NCBI GenBank assembly: GCA_910578845.1
Contig: CAJTSL010000001.1
Location: 167,046-226,744, forward strand
Origin: an uncultured Lachnospiraceae bacterium
GTDB taxonomy: Bacteria; Bacillota; Clostridia; Lachnospirales; Lachnospiraceae
Length of the DNA stretch: 59,699 nt
Reading direction: 5' to 3'
Shown here: one piece after another, positions 44,924 to 54,216 of the stretch
Layout: every line of letters begins with the position of its first letter
Position numbering within the stretch: position 1 is the stretch's first letter
Notes under the pieces: generated by a model
Told to the model about the DNA's origin: nothing
The model's input: the letters and a program-made list of their open reading frames with translations, nothing else
The model's database searches: none
Program-made: the position numbers and the translations under genes

Positions 44924-46789
44924 ATGACGAGAAAACAGAAGAAAGTATTGATTCGGATTATAATAGCGGCAGTTTTGATGGTGGTGCTGCATTTTATCCC
45001 ATCTTCTGGATGGCTGTCCTTGCTTCTATACCTGATCCCTTATCTGATCATCGGATATGATATTCTAAGAAAGGCTATCCTGGGGATTGTGCATGGAGAA
45101 GTATTTGATGAGAATTTCCTGATGGCGATTGCGACTGTAGGAGCGATTGGCCTTGGCGAGTATGCCGAAGGCGTAGCGGTTATGTTGTTCTACCAGATTG
45201 GAGAATTGTTCCAGAGCTATGCCGTTGGGAAAAGCCGTAGGAATATTACAGCATTGATGGACATCAGGCCGGATTATGCCAATATTGAAAAGGATGGGGA
45301 AATTGAGCGCATAGATCCTGAAGAAGTAAGCGTGGGTGAAATGATTATCGTAAGGCCGGGTGAGAAGATCCCTCTTGACGGGGTTATCGTAGAAGGCAAT
45401 TCCAGCTTAAATACGAGTGCGTTGACAGGGGAGAGCGTACCAAGAGACGTCTGCCCGGGGGATGAGATCATCAGTGGGTGCGTGAATATCACAGGATTAT
45501 TAAAGATTCGGACGACAAAAAGATTTGGAGAGTCTACGGTCAGTAAGATTTTGGATTTGGTTGAGAATTCCAGTATGAAAAAATCCAAATCCGAGAATTT
45601 TATATCTAAGTTTGCCAGAATCTATACGCCGGCAGTGTGTATAGGCGCAGTTGCTTTGGCAGTGTTGCCTCCGCTTATCAGCATTCTGTTCTTGCATGCC
45701 GAGCCGGAATGGGGAAACTGGTTTTTTAGAGCATTGACTTTCTTAGTCATTAGTTGTCCTTGTGCATTGGTCATTTCCATTCCGCTTAGTTTCTTCGGAG
45801 GCATCGGGGCAGCGTCAAAATGTGGCGTTTTGGTAAAAGGCTCTAATTATCTGGAAGCGCTATCGGAGGCAGGATACGTTGTTTTTGACAAGACAGGGAC
45901 GTTAACAGAAGGTGTTTTCCGTGTCAAGGCCATATACGCTATGGAAGGCTATGCAGAAGAGGAATTGCTCGAAATAGCAGCTCTTGCCGAAAGTTATTCT
46001 TCCCATCCGATCAGCCAGAGCCTGCGGGAAGCCTGTACGCATCAACTACAGCAAGAACGGGTATCAGACATTGAAGAAATCGGCGGTCATGGCATTACGG
46101 CCCAGATTGATGGGAAAAGCGTTGCTGTTGGCAATGCAAAGCTAATGCATAAATTGCAGATTGACTATGAAGCGTGTAAGGAACCGGGGACAGTTGTATA
46201 TGTTGCTCTTGAACGGCAGTATTTGGGATGCATCTTAATTGCAGATGTTATCAAGGATGGCGCAAAAGAAGCGATTGCGTTGCTTAAAGAGGCTGGGATC
46301 CGTAAGAGTGTTATGTTAACGGGCGATAATCGGGCAGTAGCGGATACTGTCGGGGCAGAGCTTGGATTGGATGAAATCCATAGCGAGTTGCTACCGGCAG
46401 ATAAGGTATCGCAGGTAGAGGCATTATTGCAGGAAAAAACAGGAAAAGAAAAGCTTCTTTTTGTCGGTGACGGCGTGAATGACGCGCCAGTGTTAACTAG
46501 GGCAGATATTGGCATTGCAATGGGCGCCTTAGGCTCTGATGCGGCTATAGAAGCGGCGGACGTAGTGCTGATGGATGATGATCCTAAGAAAATTGCGCTT
46601 GCCATTAGGGTTTCTCGTAAATGCCTAAAAATTGTAAAAGAAAATATCGTGTTCGCGCTGGCAGTTAAGGCTCTATGCCTGATTCTAGGCGCGCTTGGGA
46701 TTGCCAATATGTGGATCGCCATTTTTGCGGATGTTGGGGTTATGGTACTTGCAGTGTTGAATGCGACGAGGACGTTACGGACGTCTTAA
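44924..46789 (+). CDS. zntA: Zn2+/Cd2+-type P1B ATPase
   Basis: 621-residue heavy-metal export ATPase. It begins directly with the membrane domain, having no N-terminal HMA. Motifs: TGES in SALTGESVPRD, the membrane CPC at C278-P279-C280, phosphorylation D322 in DKTGTLTEG, SSHP, and GDGVNDAPVL. The last helices carry K in AVKALCLILG and the DVG of IFADVGVMVLAVLNATR, the signature of P1B-2 (Zn/Cd/Pb) pumps rather than copper pumps. AGGAGGGGAG precedes ATG 44924. A terminator follows. Confidence 0.95.
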   Translation: MTRKQKKVLIRIIIAAVLMVVLHFIPSSGWLSLLLYLIPYLIIGYDILRKAILGIVHGEVFDENFLMAIATVGAIGLGEYAEGVAVMLFYQIGELFQSYAVGKSRRNITALMDIRPDYANIEKDGEIERIDPEEVSVGEMIIVRPGEKIPLDGVIVEGNSSLNTSALTGESVPRDVCPGDEIISGCVNITGLLKIRTTKRFGESTVSKILDLVENSSMKKSKSENFISKFARIYTPAVCIGAVALAVLPPLISILFLHAEPEWGNWFFRALTFLVISCPCALVISIPLSFFGGIGAASKCGVLVKGSNYLEALSEAGYVVFDKTGTLTEGVFRVKAIYAMEGYAEEELLEIAALAESYSSHPISQSLREACTHQLQQERVSDIEEIGGHGITAQIDGKSVAVGNAKLMHKLQIDYEACKEPGTVVYVALERQYLGCILIADVIKDGAKEAIALLKEAGIRKSVMLTGDNRAVADTVGAELGLDEIHSELLPADKVSQVEALLQEKTGKEKLLFVGDGVNDAPVLTRADIGIAMGALGSDAAIEAADVVLMDDDPKKIALAIRVSRKCLKIVKENIVFALAVKALCLILGALGIANMWIAIFADVGVMVLAVLNATRTLRTS

Positions 46790-46808
46790 AGAAAACTTTA
46801 TGATTGGG

Positions 46809-46886
46809 AAATAGGCGGGATAGACCAAATACAGACTGCGTTTGCATTGTATTTAGTATGTATTTGGGTTTTTCCGCCTATTTTTT
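46809..46886 (+). terminator. Terminator after the metal cassette
   Basis: A long hairpin: outer stem of 10 pairs (46809-46818 with 46874-46883) and an inner stem of 8 pairs (46825-46832 with 46860-46867), then a T run from 46881. It separates the ATPase from the hydrogenase genes. Confidence 0.75.
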
Positions 46887-46904
46887 GTGATTTTTTTATC
46901 ATAC
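46885..46904 (+). promoter_or_regulatory. Imperfect inverted repeat, possible Rex-type site
   Basis: TTGTGAT, six T, ATCATAC. The arms match at five of seven positions and the first arm resembles the TTGTGA half of some Rex boxes. It overlaps the terminator T run and lies well upstream of the -10 below, so this is weak. Confidence 0.15.
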
Positions 46905-46955
46905 TTTTACTGCGCTAAGTAATATTTTTCTATAGCAAAATCCCTTATAAAAAGG

Positions 46956-46961
46956 TATAAT
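46956..46961 (+). promoter_or_regulatory. -10 box of the hydrogenase genes
   Basis: TATAAT at 46956-46961, 84 bases before the hydrogenase operon start at 47046. No good -35 is found 16-18 bases upstream, suggesting activator help or another element. Confidence 0.35.
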
Positions 46962-47045
46962 GATAACCAAATGTGACAAACAATGCTAAAAAACTGGTGT
47001 TGATCTGATAAGATGCAGATTGTTGCAGGAAAGAAGGGATTGGTT

Positions 47046-48878
47046 ATGAGCAGACTTGAAATTGCTTCACCTAACAGAGCGAAAATCGTTATGGAAGGCC
47101 TGTATAAGGATTTGGAGCGCAGAATTGAATCTAGTCCGCCGGGATTATGCCCGGTAGATATGTCGCGGGCATTCCTGGAATTATGTCATGCGCAGACTTG
47201 CGGGAAATGTGTGCCGTGCCGGATTGGATTGGGGCAACTGAATCATTTTATCAAAGATGTCCTAGATGGTAGAGCAACTATGGAGACATTGGATATTATG
47301 GAGGAGACTGCGCGTTCGATCATGGAATCGGCGGACTGCGCCATTGGCTATGAAGCTGCTAATATGGTATATAAAGGGCTGATCGGATATCGTGACGATT
47401 ACATAGGACATATCCAGAATAACCGTTGTACTTGTACCTATAATCAGCCTGTGCCTTGCGTATCGCTTTGCCCGGCGCATGTAGACATCCCAGGCTATAT
47501 CGCGCTTGTCGGAGAAGGAAGATATGCGGATGCGATTCGTTTAATTAGAAAAGACAACCCTTTCCCTACGACCTGTGGTTTTATCTGTGAGCATCCATGT
47601 GAGGCAAGATGCCGAAGGAACATGGTGGATGATTCTGTCAACATCAGAGGCTTAAAGCGGGTAGCGGCTGATTTTGCGGGAGAGGTGGAGCCACCTGCAT
47701 GCGCGCCTGGCACTGGCAAAAAAGTCGCCGTCCTTGGTGGTGGGCCCGGAGGCCTTAGCGCGGCATATTATTTACAGTTAATGGGACATCAGGTTACCGT
47801 ATATGAGATGCTGCCGCAGCTTGGAGGGATGCTCCGTTATGGTATTCCTAATTATCGTTTGCCAAAGGATCGGTTAGACGAAGATATCAAGAGCATCTTA
47901 AAGACAGGGGTTAACGTAAAACATGGACTGAAAATCGGACAGGATATTACGATCCAGGAATTAAGAGAACAATATGATGCTGTCTTGATTACAATTGGAG
48001 CCAGTACGGATAAGAAGCTAGGATTAGAAGGCGAAGATGCAGAAGGGGTGTTATCGGCTGTCCAGTTCCTTCGGAATGTTGGCAAAAATGAGATTATGGA
48101 TTTATCCGGTAAAGAAGTCGCCGTAATCGGAGGCGGCAATGTGTCGATGGATGCCGTGCGTACTGCTAAGCGTCTTGGCGCGAAGAAAGTTAGCATCGTA
48201 TACAGGAGAAGGGTTTCGGATATGACGGCGCTCCGCGGGGAGATTGACGGTGCAATTGCAGAAGGAATCGAATTACAGACTTTGAAAGCGCCTGCATCTA
48301 TTGTAGTGGACGAAAACCACCACGTGAAAGGGATCTATGTCACGCCACAGATGGTAAGCGCCATCCATGACGGGCGTGCCAGCATCAGGCCGACTGGTGA
48401 AGACGATATCTATATCCCCTGTGACGTATTGATCAAAGCCATTGGACAGAATATTGAGACACGCCATTTTGAAGAAGCAGGCGTTCCTGTTGCACGTGGC
48501 AGGATTGTTACGAAACGTTCAGGAACGTTTGCCAATATGCCCGGCGTATTTGCGGGCGGTGACTGTGCAAGCGGGCCTGCGTCTGTCATAAGCGCAATTG
48601 CGGCGGCGAAAGTAGTTGCGGCGAATATAGACGAGTATCTTGGCTATCGCCATGAAATCTCTTGTGATGTGAAGATTCCTGAACCGCGCCTCGATGATCG
48701 TACCCCATGTGGAAGAGTGAACCTGACGGAGCGTGAAGCGTGTGAGAGAGTATGTGATTTTGACGGGGTTGAGAACTGTATGACTGAGAAAGAAGCGAAG
48801 CAGGAAGCGGACAGATGCTTACGCTGTGACCACTTTGGGTATGGGATATTTAAGGGAGGCAGAGAAACATTATGGTAA
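47046..48878 (+). CDS. NuoF-C-terminal/GltD-like iron-sulfur flavoprotein, hydrogenase partner
   Basis: 610-residue fusion. The first ~110 residues equal the 4Fe-4S end of NuoF/HydB: C52, C55, C58 (CGKCVPC) and C98 (DCAIG); the FMN/NADH-binding part of NuoF is absent. Next comes a GltD-like unit: cysteine-rich segments CPAHVDIPGY and CGFICEHPCEARC, an FAD motif VAVLGGGPGGLSAAYYL near 225 and a second Rossmann VAVIGGGNVSMDAVRTA near 356. A last Cys cluster (CDFDGVENC, CLRCDHFG) ends it. ATG 47046 has AGAAGGGA 6 bases before; ATG 47013 has none. It overlaps the hydrogenase by 7 bases. It probably passes electrons between NAD(P)H and the hydrogenase. Confidence 0.88.
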   Translation: MSRLEIASPNRAKIVMEGLYKDLERRIESSPPGLCPVDMSRAFLELCHAQTCGKCVPCRIGLGQLNHFIKDVLDGRATMETLDIMEETARSIMESADCAIGYEAANMVYKGLIGYRDDYIGHIQNNRCTCTYNQPVPCVSLCPAHVDIPGYIALVGEGRYADAIRLIRKDNPFPTTCGFICEHPCEARCRRNMVDDSVNIRGLKRVAADFAGEVEPPACAPGTGKKVAVLGGGPGGLSAAYYLQLMGHQVTVYEMLPQLGGMLRYGIPNYRLPKDRLDEDIKSILKTGVNVKHGLKIGQDITIQELREQYDAVLITIGASTDKKLGLEGEDAEGVLSAVQFLRNVGKNEIMDLSGKEVAVIGGGNVSMDAVRTAKRLGAKKVSIVYRRRVSDMTALRGEIDGAIAEGIELQTLKAPASIVVDENHHVKGIYVTPQMVSAIHDGRASIRPTGEDDIYIPCDVLIKAIGQNIETRHFEEAGVPVARGRIVTKRSGTFANMPGVFAGGDCASGPASVISAIAAAKVVAANIDEYLGYRHEISCDVKIPEPRLDDRTPCGRVNLTEREACERVCDFDGVENCMTEKEAKQEADRCLRCDHFGYGIFKGGRETLW

Positions 48879-50602
48879 ATCTGACAATTAACGGAAAAGC
48901 GATCACAGTAGAAGAGAACACGACGATCATGGAAGCCGCTGCACAAAATGGCATACCGATACCAAAGCTTTGTTATCTAAAGGATATCAATGAAATCGCG
49001 GCATGCCGTGTCTGTGTCGTGGAGCTTGAGGGGAAGGAGAAGCTGATTACTTCCTGTAATAATGTGGCGGAGGAAGGCATGGTAATTTATACCAATAGCC
49101 CTAAAGTCCGCAAATCCAGAAGGACCACGGTTGAGCTGATATTGTCCCAGCATGACTCTAATTGTGTCAGTTGTGCAAGAAGCGGTAACTGTAGCCTTCA
49201 GAAAGTAGCAAATGATCTGAATATTTTGGATATTCCATTCAAGATGGAGCCGGAGCGCCAGCAGTGGGACAAAACATTTCCGTTAATACGGGATTCTTCT
49301 AAATGTATCAAATGCATGCGCTGTGTGCAAATTTGTGAAAAAGTACAGGGACTTGGGATCTGGGATTTAGAAGGGACCGGTTCTTGGACGACTGTAAACG
49401 TAGCGGGACACAAGAGTATCCGGGAGGCTGATTGTACCCTGTGTGGACAATGTATTACGCATTGTCCGGTTGGCGCATTGCGGGAACGGGATGATACGGA
49501 AAGCGTATGGGATGCGATCGCCGATCAAGAGAAAATTGTCGTCGCACAGGTTGCGCCCGCAGTGCGCGTGGCGTGGGGAGAAGAGCTGGGATTGGAGCCG
49601 GAAGATGCCGGGATCGGCAAAATCCTGGATGCTTTGAAGCGCATGGGAGTTGATTATGCATTTGACACGACATTTTCCGCTGATTTAACTATTATGGAAG
49701 AAGGAAGCGAATTCTTGCAGCGTTTCACGGCAGGAGAGTTACGGCAAAGACCGATGTTTACTTCTTGCTGTCCGGGATGGGTCCGTTTCGTGAAGACACA
49801 GTTCCCTCATATGATACAACAGCTATCAACGGCAAAATCGCCCCAGCAGATGTTCGGCGCGGTGATGAAGTCTTATTTTGCGAAGAAGCTTGGCGTTTCC
49901 CCGGAACAGATCTATACGGTATCCGTGATGCCTTGTGTGGCGAAAAAGGGCGAACGGGAGATGGCGTTATTCTACGAAGAATATGCAGGGCATGATATTG
50001 ATGCGGTCATAACCACAAGAGAACTGGTCAAAATGATACGTTCTGCGCATATCAGCCCGGATACATTAACGGAAATAGAAAGCGACAGGCCAATGCAGCA
50101 AGGCTCGGGAGCCGGCGTGATCTTTGGCGTAACGGGAGGCGTTATGGAAGCGGCGCTTCGGACGGCTTATTATCTCCTGAAAAAAGAAAATCCGCCGATA
50201 GATGCCTTTAGGGCGGTCAGAAGTCCGGCATTTGGCGCCAATGAGGGTGTTGCGGAGGCTGATTTTACCATTGATAACATGACGATAAAAACGGCTGTCG
50301 TCAGTGGACTTGGCAATACAAGAGCGTTGCTTGAAAAGATTGAGCGTGGCGAAGCGCATTATGATTTCGTAGAGGTGATGGCATGCCCTGGAGGCTGTTC
50401 CGGTGGTGGTGGCCAGCCGATCCATGACGGGACAGAGCTTGCCTTTGACAGAGGGCAAAACCTGTATGCATTGGATGAAAAGGAGAAGATACGGTTTTCC
50501 CATGAGAATCAGGACGTTGCACAAATGTATGAGGAATTTTTGGATAAGCCTTTGTCTCATAAAGCGCATTTGTTATTACATACGGAACATGTCATTTCTT
50601 AA
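48872..50602 (+). CDS. hydA: [FeFe] hydrogenase, group A
   Basis: 576-residue catalytic hydrogenase. The N-terminal 2Fe-2S domain has C34, C45, C48, C62. A His-Cys3 4Fe-4S site (HDSNCVSCARSGNC) and two further 4Fe-4S motifs (CIKCMRCVQIC; CTLCGQCITHC) follow. The H-cluster domain has all three loops: TSCCPGW near 297, MPCVAKKGE near 352 and ACPGGCSGGGGQP near 503. All ligand cysteines are present, so it should be active. The N-terminus is of the type found in multi-subunit NAD(P)-linked enzymes. No maturase (HydE, F, G) is in the window. Confidence 0.96.
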   Translation: MVNLTINGKAITVEENTTIMEAAAQNGIPIPKLCYLKDINEIAACRVCVVELEGKEKLITSCNNVAEEGMVIYTNSPKVRKSRRTTVELILSQHDSNCVSCARSGNCSLQKVANDLNILDIPFKMEPERQQWDKTFPLIRDSSKCIKCMRCVQICEKVQGLGIWDLEGTGSWTTVNVAGHKSIREADCTLCGQCITHCPVGALRERDDTESVWDAIADQEKIVVAQVAPAVRVAWGEELGLEPEDAGIGKILDALKRMGVDYAFDTTFSADLTIMEEGSEFLQRFTAGELRQRPMFTSCCPGWVRFVKTQFPHMIQQLSTAKSPQQMFGAVMKSYFAKKLGVSPEQIYTVSVMPCVAKKGEREMALFYEEYAGHDIDAVITTRELVKMIRSAHISPDTLTEIESDRPMQQGSGAGVIFGVTGGVMEAALRTAYYLLKKENPPIDAFRAVRSPAFGANEGVAEADFTIDNMTIKTAVVSGLGNTRALLEKIERGEAHYDFVEVMACPGGCSGGGGQPIHDGTELAFDRGQNLYALDEKEKIRFSHENQDVAQMYEEFLDKPLSHKAHLLLHTEHVIS

Positions 50603-50723
50603 GCCGAATCGTATGCCGGTTGCTTGGCATATCTGGCGCCATTGTGCCGGGGCAATCTTTAGGACATTGTATAGTAACTTGATCCCCACAAGAGTCAGAG
50701 CCTCGTTGCTTGCAGCGGGGTTG

Positions 50724-50753
50724 TTGACTTAGGGGTATATTTTGTGGTACATT
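50724..50753 (+). promoter_or_regulatory. Possible promoter before the lipoprotein gene
   Basis: TTGACT (50724-50729), 18 bases, TACATT (50748-50753). It follows a GC-rich hairpin (about 50701-50720). The rest of the gap 50603-50838 holds another short hairpin (50611-50632) and no gene. Confidence 0.3.
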
Positions 50754-50838
50754 TTTAGAATAAGTATTTTTTATGATAAGAAATTACGCGGCAGTTTGCG
50801 TTTTTCATAAATGGCGGTATATTGTGGAGGTTATTAAA

Positions 50839-51468
50839 TTGGACAGGATAAAGGGGTTATTCATTGCTTTGGCATGCGCTTTGTTTTTGACAGGATGTGG
50901 CGAAGACGAAGCGTTAACTGAATATCAGGAGGACATGGAGACTTTCTTCGGGCATATCATAGAATTTAATAATAATATGAATGCCATTGATGTGAACCAG
51001 CCAGATTATGTAGAACAGCTATTAGGGTATTTAGACTCCCTTGACGCAGAAGTAGCCTGGATGGCGGGACTTGAAGTACCTGATGAGTTTTCGGCAGTGG
51101 AGAGCCTTGCTGATGAAGCAAGCGAGAATATGACGCAGGCGGTTTCTCTTTTCCATATGGCGTATGAGGGAGAGGAATTTGATGCCAATGTAGAACAAGC
51201 GGCAAGAGAATATTATAGCAGGGCGAATATCAGGTTCCAATATATTATTACGCTTCTTCACGGAGAAATACCCGAAGGAGAGGGCGTTACCTATACGGAA
51301 GAACATAAAATCTTCGGCGGCGGTTATATGAATAAAAGGGATGAAGAAAACGGCGATCATTCGGAAGATGCCGGTAATGCAGCAGGAGACGGCGGTGAAA
51401 ACGCGGAACCGGAAGCGCCCGCAGAAGATAATTTTGATACGGATGATACAGTGTTTTATGAGGAATAG
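50839..51468 (+). CDS. Small lipoprotein of unknown function
   Basis: 209-residue lipoprotein starting at TTG 50839, picked because TGGAGG (50825-50830) lies 8 bases before it and because a signal peptide starts there. The hydrophobic core and lipobox FLTGC put the lipid cysteine near residue 20. The mature part is acidic and helical; the last ~45 residues are low-complexity Gly/Glu/Asp/Ala. No binding motif is recognised. A hairpin repeat starts in the stop codon. Confidence 0.75.
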   Translation: MDRIKGLFIALACALFLTGCGEDEALTEYQEDMETFFGHIIEFNNNMNAIDVNQPDYVEQLLGYLDSLDAEVAWMAGLEVPDEFSAVESLADEASENMTQAVSLFHMAYEGEEFDANVEQAAREYYSRANIRFQYIITLLHGEIPEGEGVTYTEEHKIFGGGYMNKRDEENGDHSEDAGNAAGDGGENAEPEAPAEDNFDTDDTVFYEE

Positions 51469-51571
51469 GTTTAAAAATCAAAGATTTTTAAACCGCGAAT
51501 TTGTGCCGACGCTGATAGCGTCTTGGCCCCAAAGTTCGCAAGCTGAGAGAAGGGCATGACTATTAGATTGA
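51468..51571 (+). repeat. Repeat-family copy B: AT hairpin, nested GC hairpin and tail
   Basis: The most complete copy. A perfect 12-base-pair AT hairpin (51468-51479 with 51483-51494, AAA loop) begins in the lipoprotein stop codon. It joins a nested GC hairpin (outer arms 51495-51502 and 51531-51539; inner GACGCT/AGCGTC at 51508-51522) and a tail to 51571. Part from 51495 is almost the same as 26050-26129. It could act as terminator or RNA-stability element. Confidence 0.8.
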
Positions 51572-51631
51572 AAAATCAACCCGAAAAAGACGAACTGTTT
51601 GGATAAAAAATCAGGGAGAAAATATTGGTTT

Positions 51632-54094
51632 ATGAATGGAGAAGAATTTAGGGCATTAATAAAAACGCATCCGCTTTTTTTGGACGGCGCCACGGGATCT
51701 AATCTGTTGAAGAGAGGAATGCCTGCGGGTGTCTGCCCGGAGAAGTGGATATTAGAACATAGAGAGGCATTGATTGGCCTACAGAAGGAATTTATCGAAG
51801 CCGGCAGCAATATCGTCTATGCGCCTACTTTTTCCGCTAACAGGGTGAAATTAAGAGAATATGGACTGGATGGACAGATTCGGGAGATCAATCATGGATT
51901 GGTAGAGATTAGTAAGGAAGCGGCAGGCAACAGGGCATATGTCGCGGGCGACATTACGATGACCGGAGAGCAGCTTGCACCAATTGGCAGGATGGACTTC
52001 GAGGAACTGATAGAGATTTACAAAGAGCAGATCGGTTATCTGGCTGATGCTGGCGTCGATTTGCTTGTCGTCGAGACAATGATGAGCCTACAAGAGACAA
52101 GAGCGGCAATCATAGCAGCGAAAGAAACTTGTAAGCTTCCGATTATGGCGACAATGACGTTTGAATCGGATGGTAGGACATTGTATGGGACAGACGCCAG
52201 AACGGCGGCAGTTGTCCTAGAGAGTTTAGGCGTTACGGCAATTGGCGCGAATTGTTCCACCGGGCCTGATCAGATGGCGAGCGTCATCCGGGATATGGCA
52301 GAAGTGACATCCATACCGATCATTGCCAAACCCAATGCCGGCCTACCTTCCCTAAATGCGAAAGGGGAGACGGTCTATGATATGGGGGAAGAGGAATTTG
52401 CAGAAGGCATGAAACTGCTCATAGAAGCGGGAGCATCGGTAGTTGGCGGATGCTGTGGAACGGCACCGTCTTATATCAGAGCGGCGAAAGAGGCAGTCGG
52501 CAATATGCAGATTCGCCATAGGGAGCCGGGCGCTGTCCGTTACTTGGCAAGTGAGCGTAAGACAGTTGCCTTTACATTAGATGATAACTTCATGATCGTA
52601 GGAGAGCGTATCAATCCTACTGGCAAGAAAAAATTGCAGGAGCAGTTAAGGGCAGGCTCCATGGAAATGGTGTCGGCATTTGCCGAAGAACAGGAAGCAT
52701 GCGGCGCTACGGTTCTTGACGTCAATATGGGTATGAGCGGTGTTGATGAGAAAGAGCTGATGTTGCGGGCAATTGAAACGGTAGGCAGTGTTACGAACCT
52801 TCCTCTTGCGATCGATTCTAGCCATGTAGAGGTAATAGAAGCAGCGCTTCGCAGATATCCCGGCAGGGCGTTGATTAATTCTATTTCTTACGAGAAGGTG
52901 AAGTTCGACAAGCTTCTGCCGATTGCGAAAAAATACGGCGCCATGTTTATATTGCTGCCTCTATCTGATGAAGGGCTTCCGGCGAACCTAGAAGAGAAGA
53001 TTATAATCATAGAGAAAATATGTGAGCGTGCTTTTGCACTCGGCATGCGTAAAGAAGATATCATTGTGGATGGATTGGTCACTACAGTTGGCGCGAACAA
53101 GACAGCCGCAATAGAGACATTAGAGACGATCCGGTATTGTAGGCAGAAAGGCATTGCGACTATTTGCGGATTATCTAATATTTCCTTCGGCCTTCCGGAA
53201 AGAAGCTATGTGAACACGGCATTTTTAACGATGGCAATCAGGGAAGGCCTGACGATGGCAATCGCAAATCCCTCCCAGGAGCTGCTTGTGAGCATTGCAT
53301 TTGCTTCTGATTTACTCCTGAACAAAGAAGGCGCAGACATCCGCTACATCCAGCTTATGGATGCGGTGAAGGAAAAGAGGGAAGCGCTTGGCGAAGCCGT
53401 CTCCGCGCCGTCCGGCATCCATATCATGAGCCAGAAAAAGAGCGAGACGGAATGCTGCAATATCTTAGAGCAGTTACGGATAGATGTATTAAAAGGGAAT
53501 AAAAACCGTATCGTGGAAGATACGAAAAAGGCGATAGAAGAAGGAAATGAGCCAAAGAAAGTCTTAGACGAGGCTTTGCTAATTGCGATTAACGAAGTCG
53601 GAGAGCTTTTCGACCTGGGGAAATATTTCTTGCCGCAGCTTATAGCCAGTGCGGAAGCAATGAAGGCTTCTATTGAATATTTAGAGCCGCTTTTGTTAGA
53701 GCAGCGGACGGATGATGAGATGCCCACAGTCGTCATCGCTACAGTAGAGGGCGATATCCACGATATCGGGAAGAACCTTGTGGCATTAATGTTGAAAAAT
53801 TATGGTTTCCGCGTGATTGATTTAGGAAAAGATGTCCCGAAGGAACAAATCATCGATGCTGCGCTCCAAAATCATGCGCAGGTGATTGCGCTATCAGCGC
53901 TTATGACGACAACCATGCAGCAGATGAAGAACGTCATCCAATATGCGAAAGAGAAGAAAGTAGATGCTAAAGTCATCATCGGGGGCGCTGTCATCACACA
54001 GGAATATGCAGATGAAATCGGGGCGGACGGCTATTCCAAGGATGCGGCGGAAGCCGTGAAGCTGACGAAACGGATTTTAGAACTCCCACAATAG
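51632..54094 (+). CDS. metH: Cobalamin-dependent methionine synthase, short form
   Basis: 820-residue enzyme moving a methyl from methyl-THF to homocysteine via B12. Domains in order: homocysteine-binding barrel (1-290) with zinc ligands C208, C274 and C275; pterin-binding barrel (about 310-560) with GERINPTGKKKL; B12 cap and Rossmann (about 595-820) with GDIHDIGKN near 707, whose His binds cobalt. The C-terminal AdoMet reactivation domain of the E. coli enzyme is absent, as in many Firmicutes, so a separate reactivase is expected elsewhere. ATG 51632 has GGGAGA upstream; the TTG at 51599 has none. No B12 riboswitch is seen. Confidence 0.94.
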   Translation: MNGEEFRALIKTHPLFLDGATGSNLLKRGMPAGVCPEKWILEHREALIGLQKEFIEAGSNIVYAPTFSANRVKLREYGLDGQIREINHGLVEISKEAAGNRAYVAGDITMTGEQLAPIGRMDFEELIEIYKEQIGYLADAGVDLLVVETMMSLQETRAAIIAAKETCKLPIMATMTFESDGRTLYGTDARTAAVVLESLGVTAIGANCSTGPDQMASVIRDMAEVTSIPIIAKPNAGLPSLNAKGETVYDMGEEEFAEGMKLLIEAGASVVGGCCGTAPSYIRAAKEAVGNMQIRHREPGAVRYLASERKTVAFTLDDNFMIVGERINPTGKKKLQEQLRAGSMEMVSAFAEEQEACGATVLDVNMGMSGVDEKELMLRAIETVGSVTNLPLAIDSSHVEVIEAALRRYPGRALINSISYEKVKFDKLLPIAKKYGAMFILLPLSDEGLPANLEEKIIIIEKICERAFALGMRKEDIIVDGLVTTVGANKTAAIETLETIRYCRQKGIATICGLSNISFGLPERSYVNTAFLTMAIREGLTMAIANPSQELLVSIAFASDLLLNKEGADIRYIQLMDAVKEKREALGEAVSAPSGIHIMSQKKSETECCNILEQLRIDVLKGNKNRIVEDTKKAIEEGNEPKKVLDEALLIAINEVGELFDLGKYFLPQLIASAEAMKASIEYLEPLLLEQRTDDEMPTVVIATVEGDIHDIGKNLVALMLKNYGFRVIDLGKDVPKEQIIDAALQNHAQVIALSALMTTTMQQMKNVIQYAKEKKVDAKVIIGGAVITQEYADEIGADGYSKDAAEAVKLTKRILELPQ

Positions 54095-54103
54095 GCTTTT
54101 TAC

Positions 54104-54109
54104 TATAAT
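54104..54109 (+). promoter_or_regulatory. -10 box ahead of ilvB
   Basis: TATAAT at 54104-54109 without a clear -35. The leader to 54216 holds a short GCGC-AAGA-GCGC hairpin near 54157 and two GCATAATGA copies (54142-54150, 54167-54175). No T-box or leader peptide rich in Ile/Leu/Val was found. Confidence 0.3.
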
Positions 54110-54216
54110 TATGATATGCTTAAATCCCTATGAGGGAAAATGCATAATGAGAGAACGCGCAAGAGCGCATAATGATCGTTGCCATATAGAAGATAGAAAG
54201 AGAATGGAGGAGTAAT

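Noticed and set aside
50403..50732. Plus-strand open frame overlapping the hydrogenase end and the gap
   Set aside because: It lies mostly inside hydA in another frame; no ribosome site and no family match. Only its hairpins are noted.
51469..51631. SAM or B12 riboswitch ahead of metH
   Set aside because: The gap is filled by repeat copy B; no B12 box or SAM-riboswitch core is visible.
54095..54216. T-box or attenuator for ilvB
   Set aside because: No T-box core sequence, no leader peptide with Ile/Val/Leu runs and only a very small hairpin.
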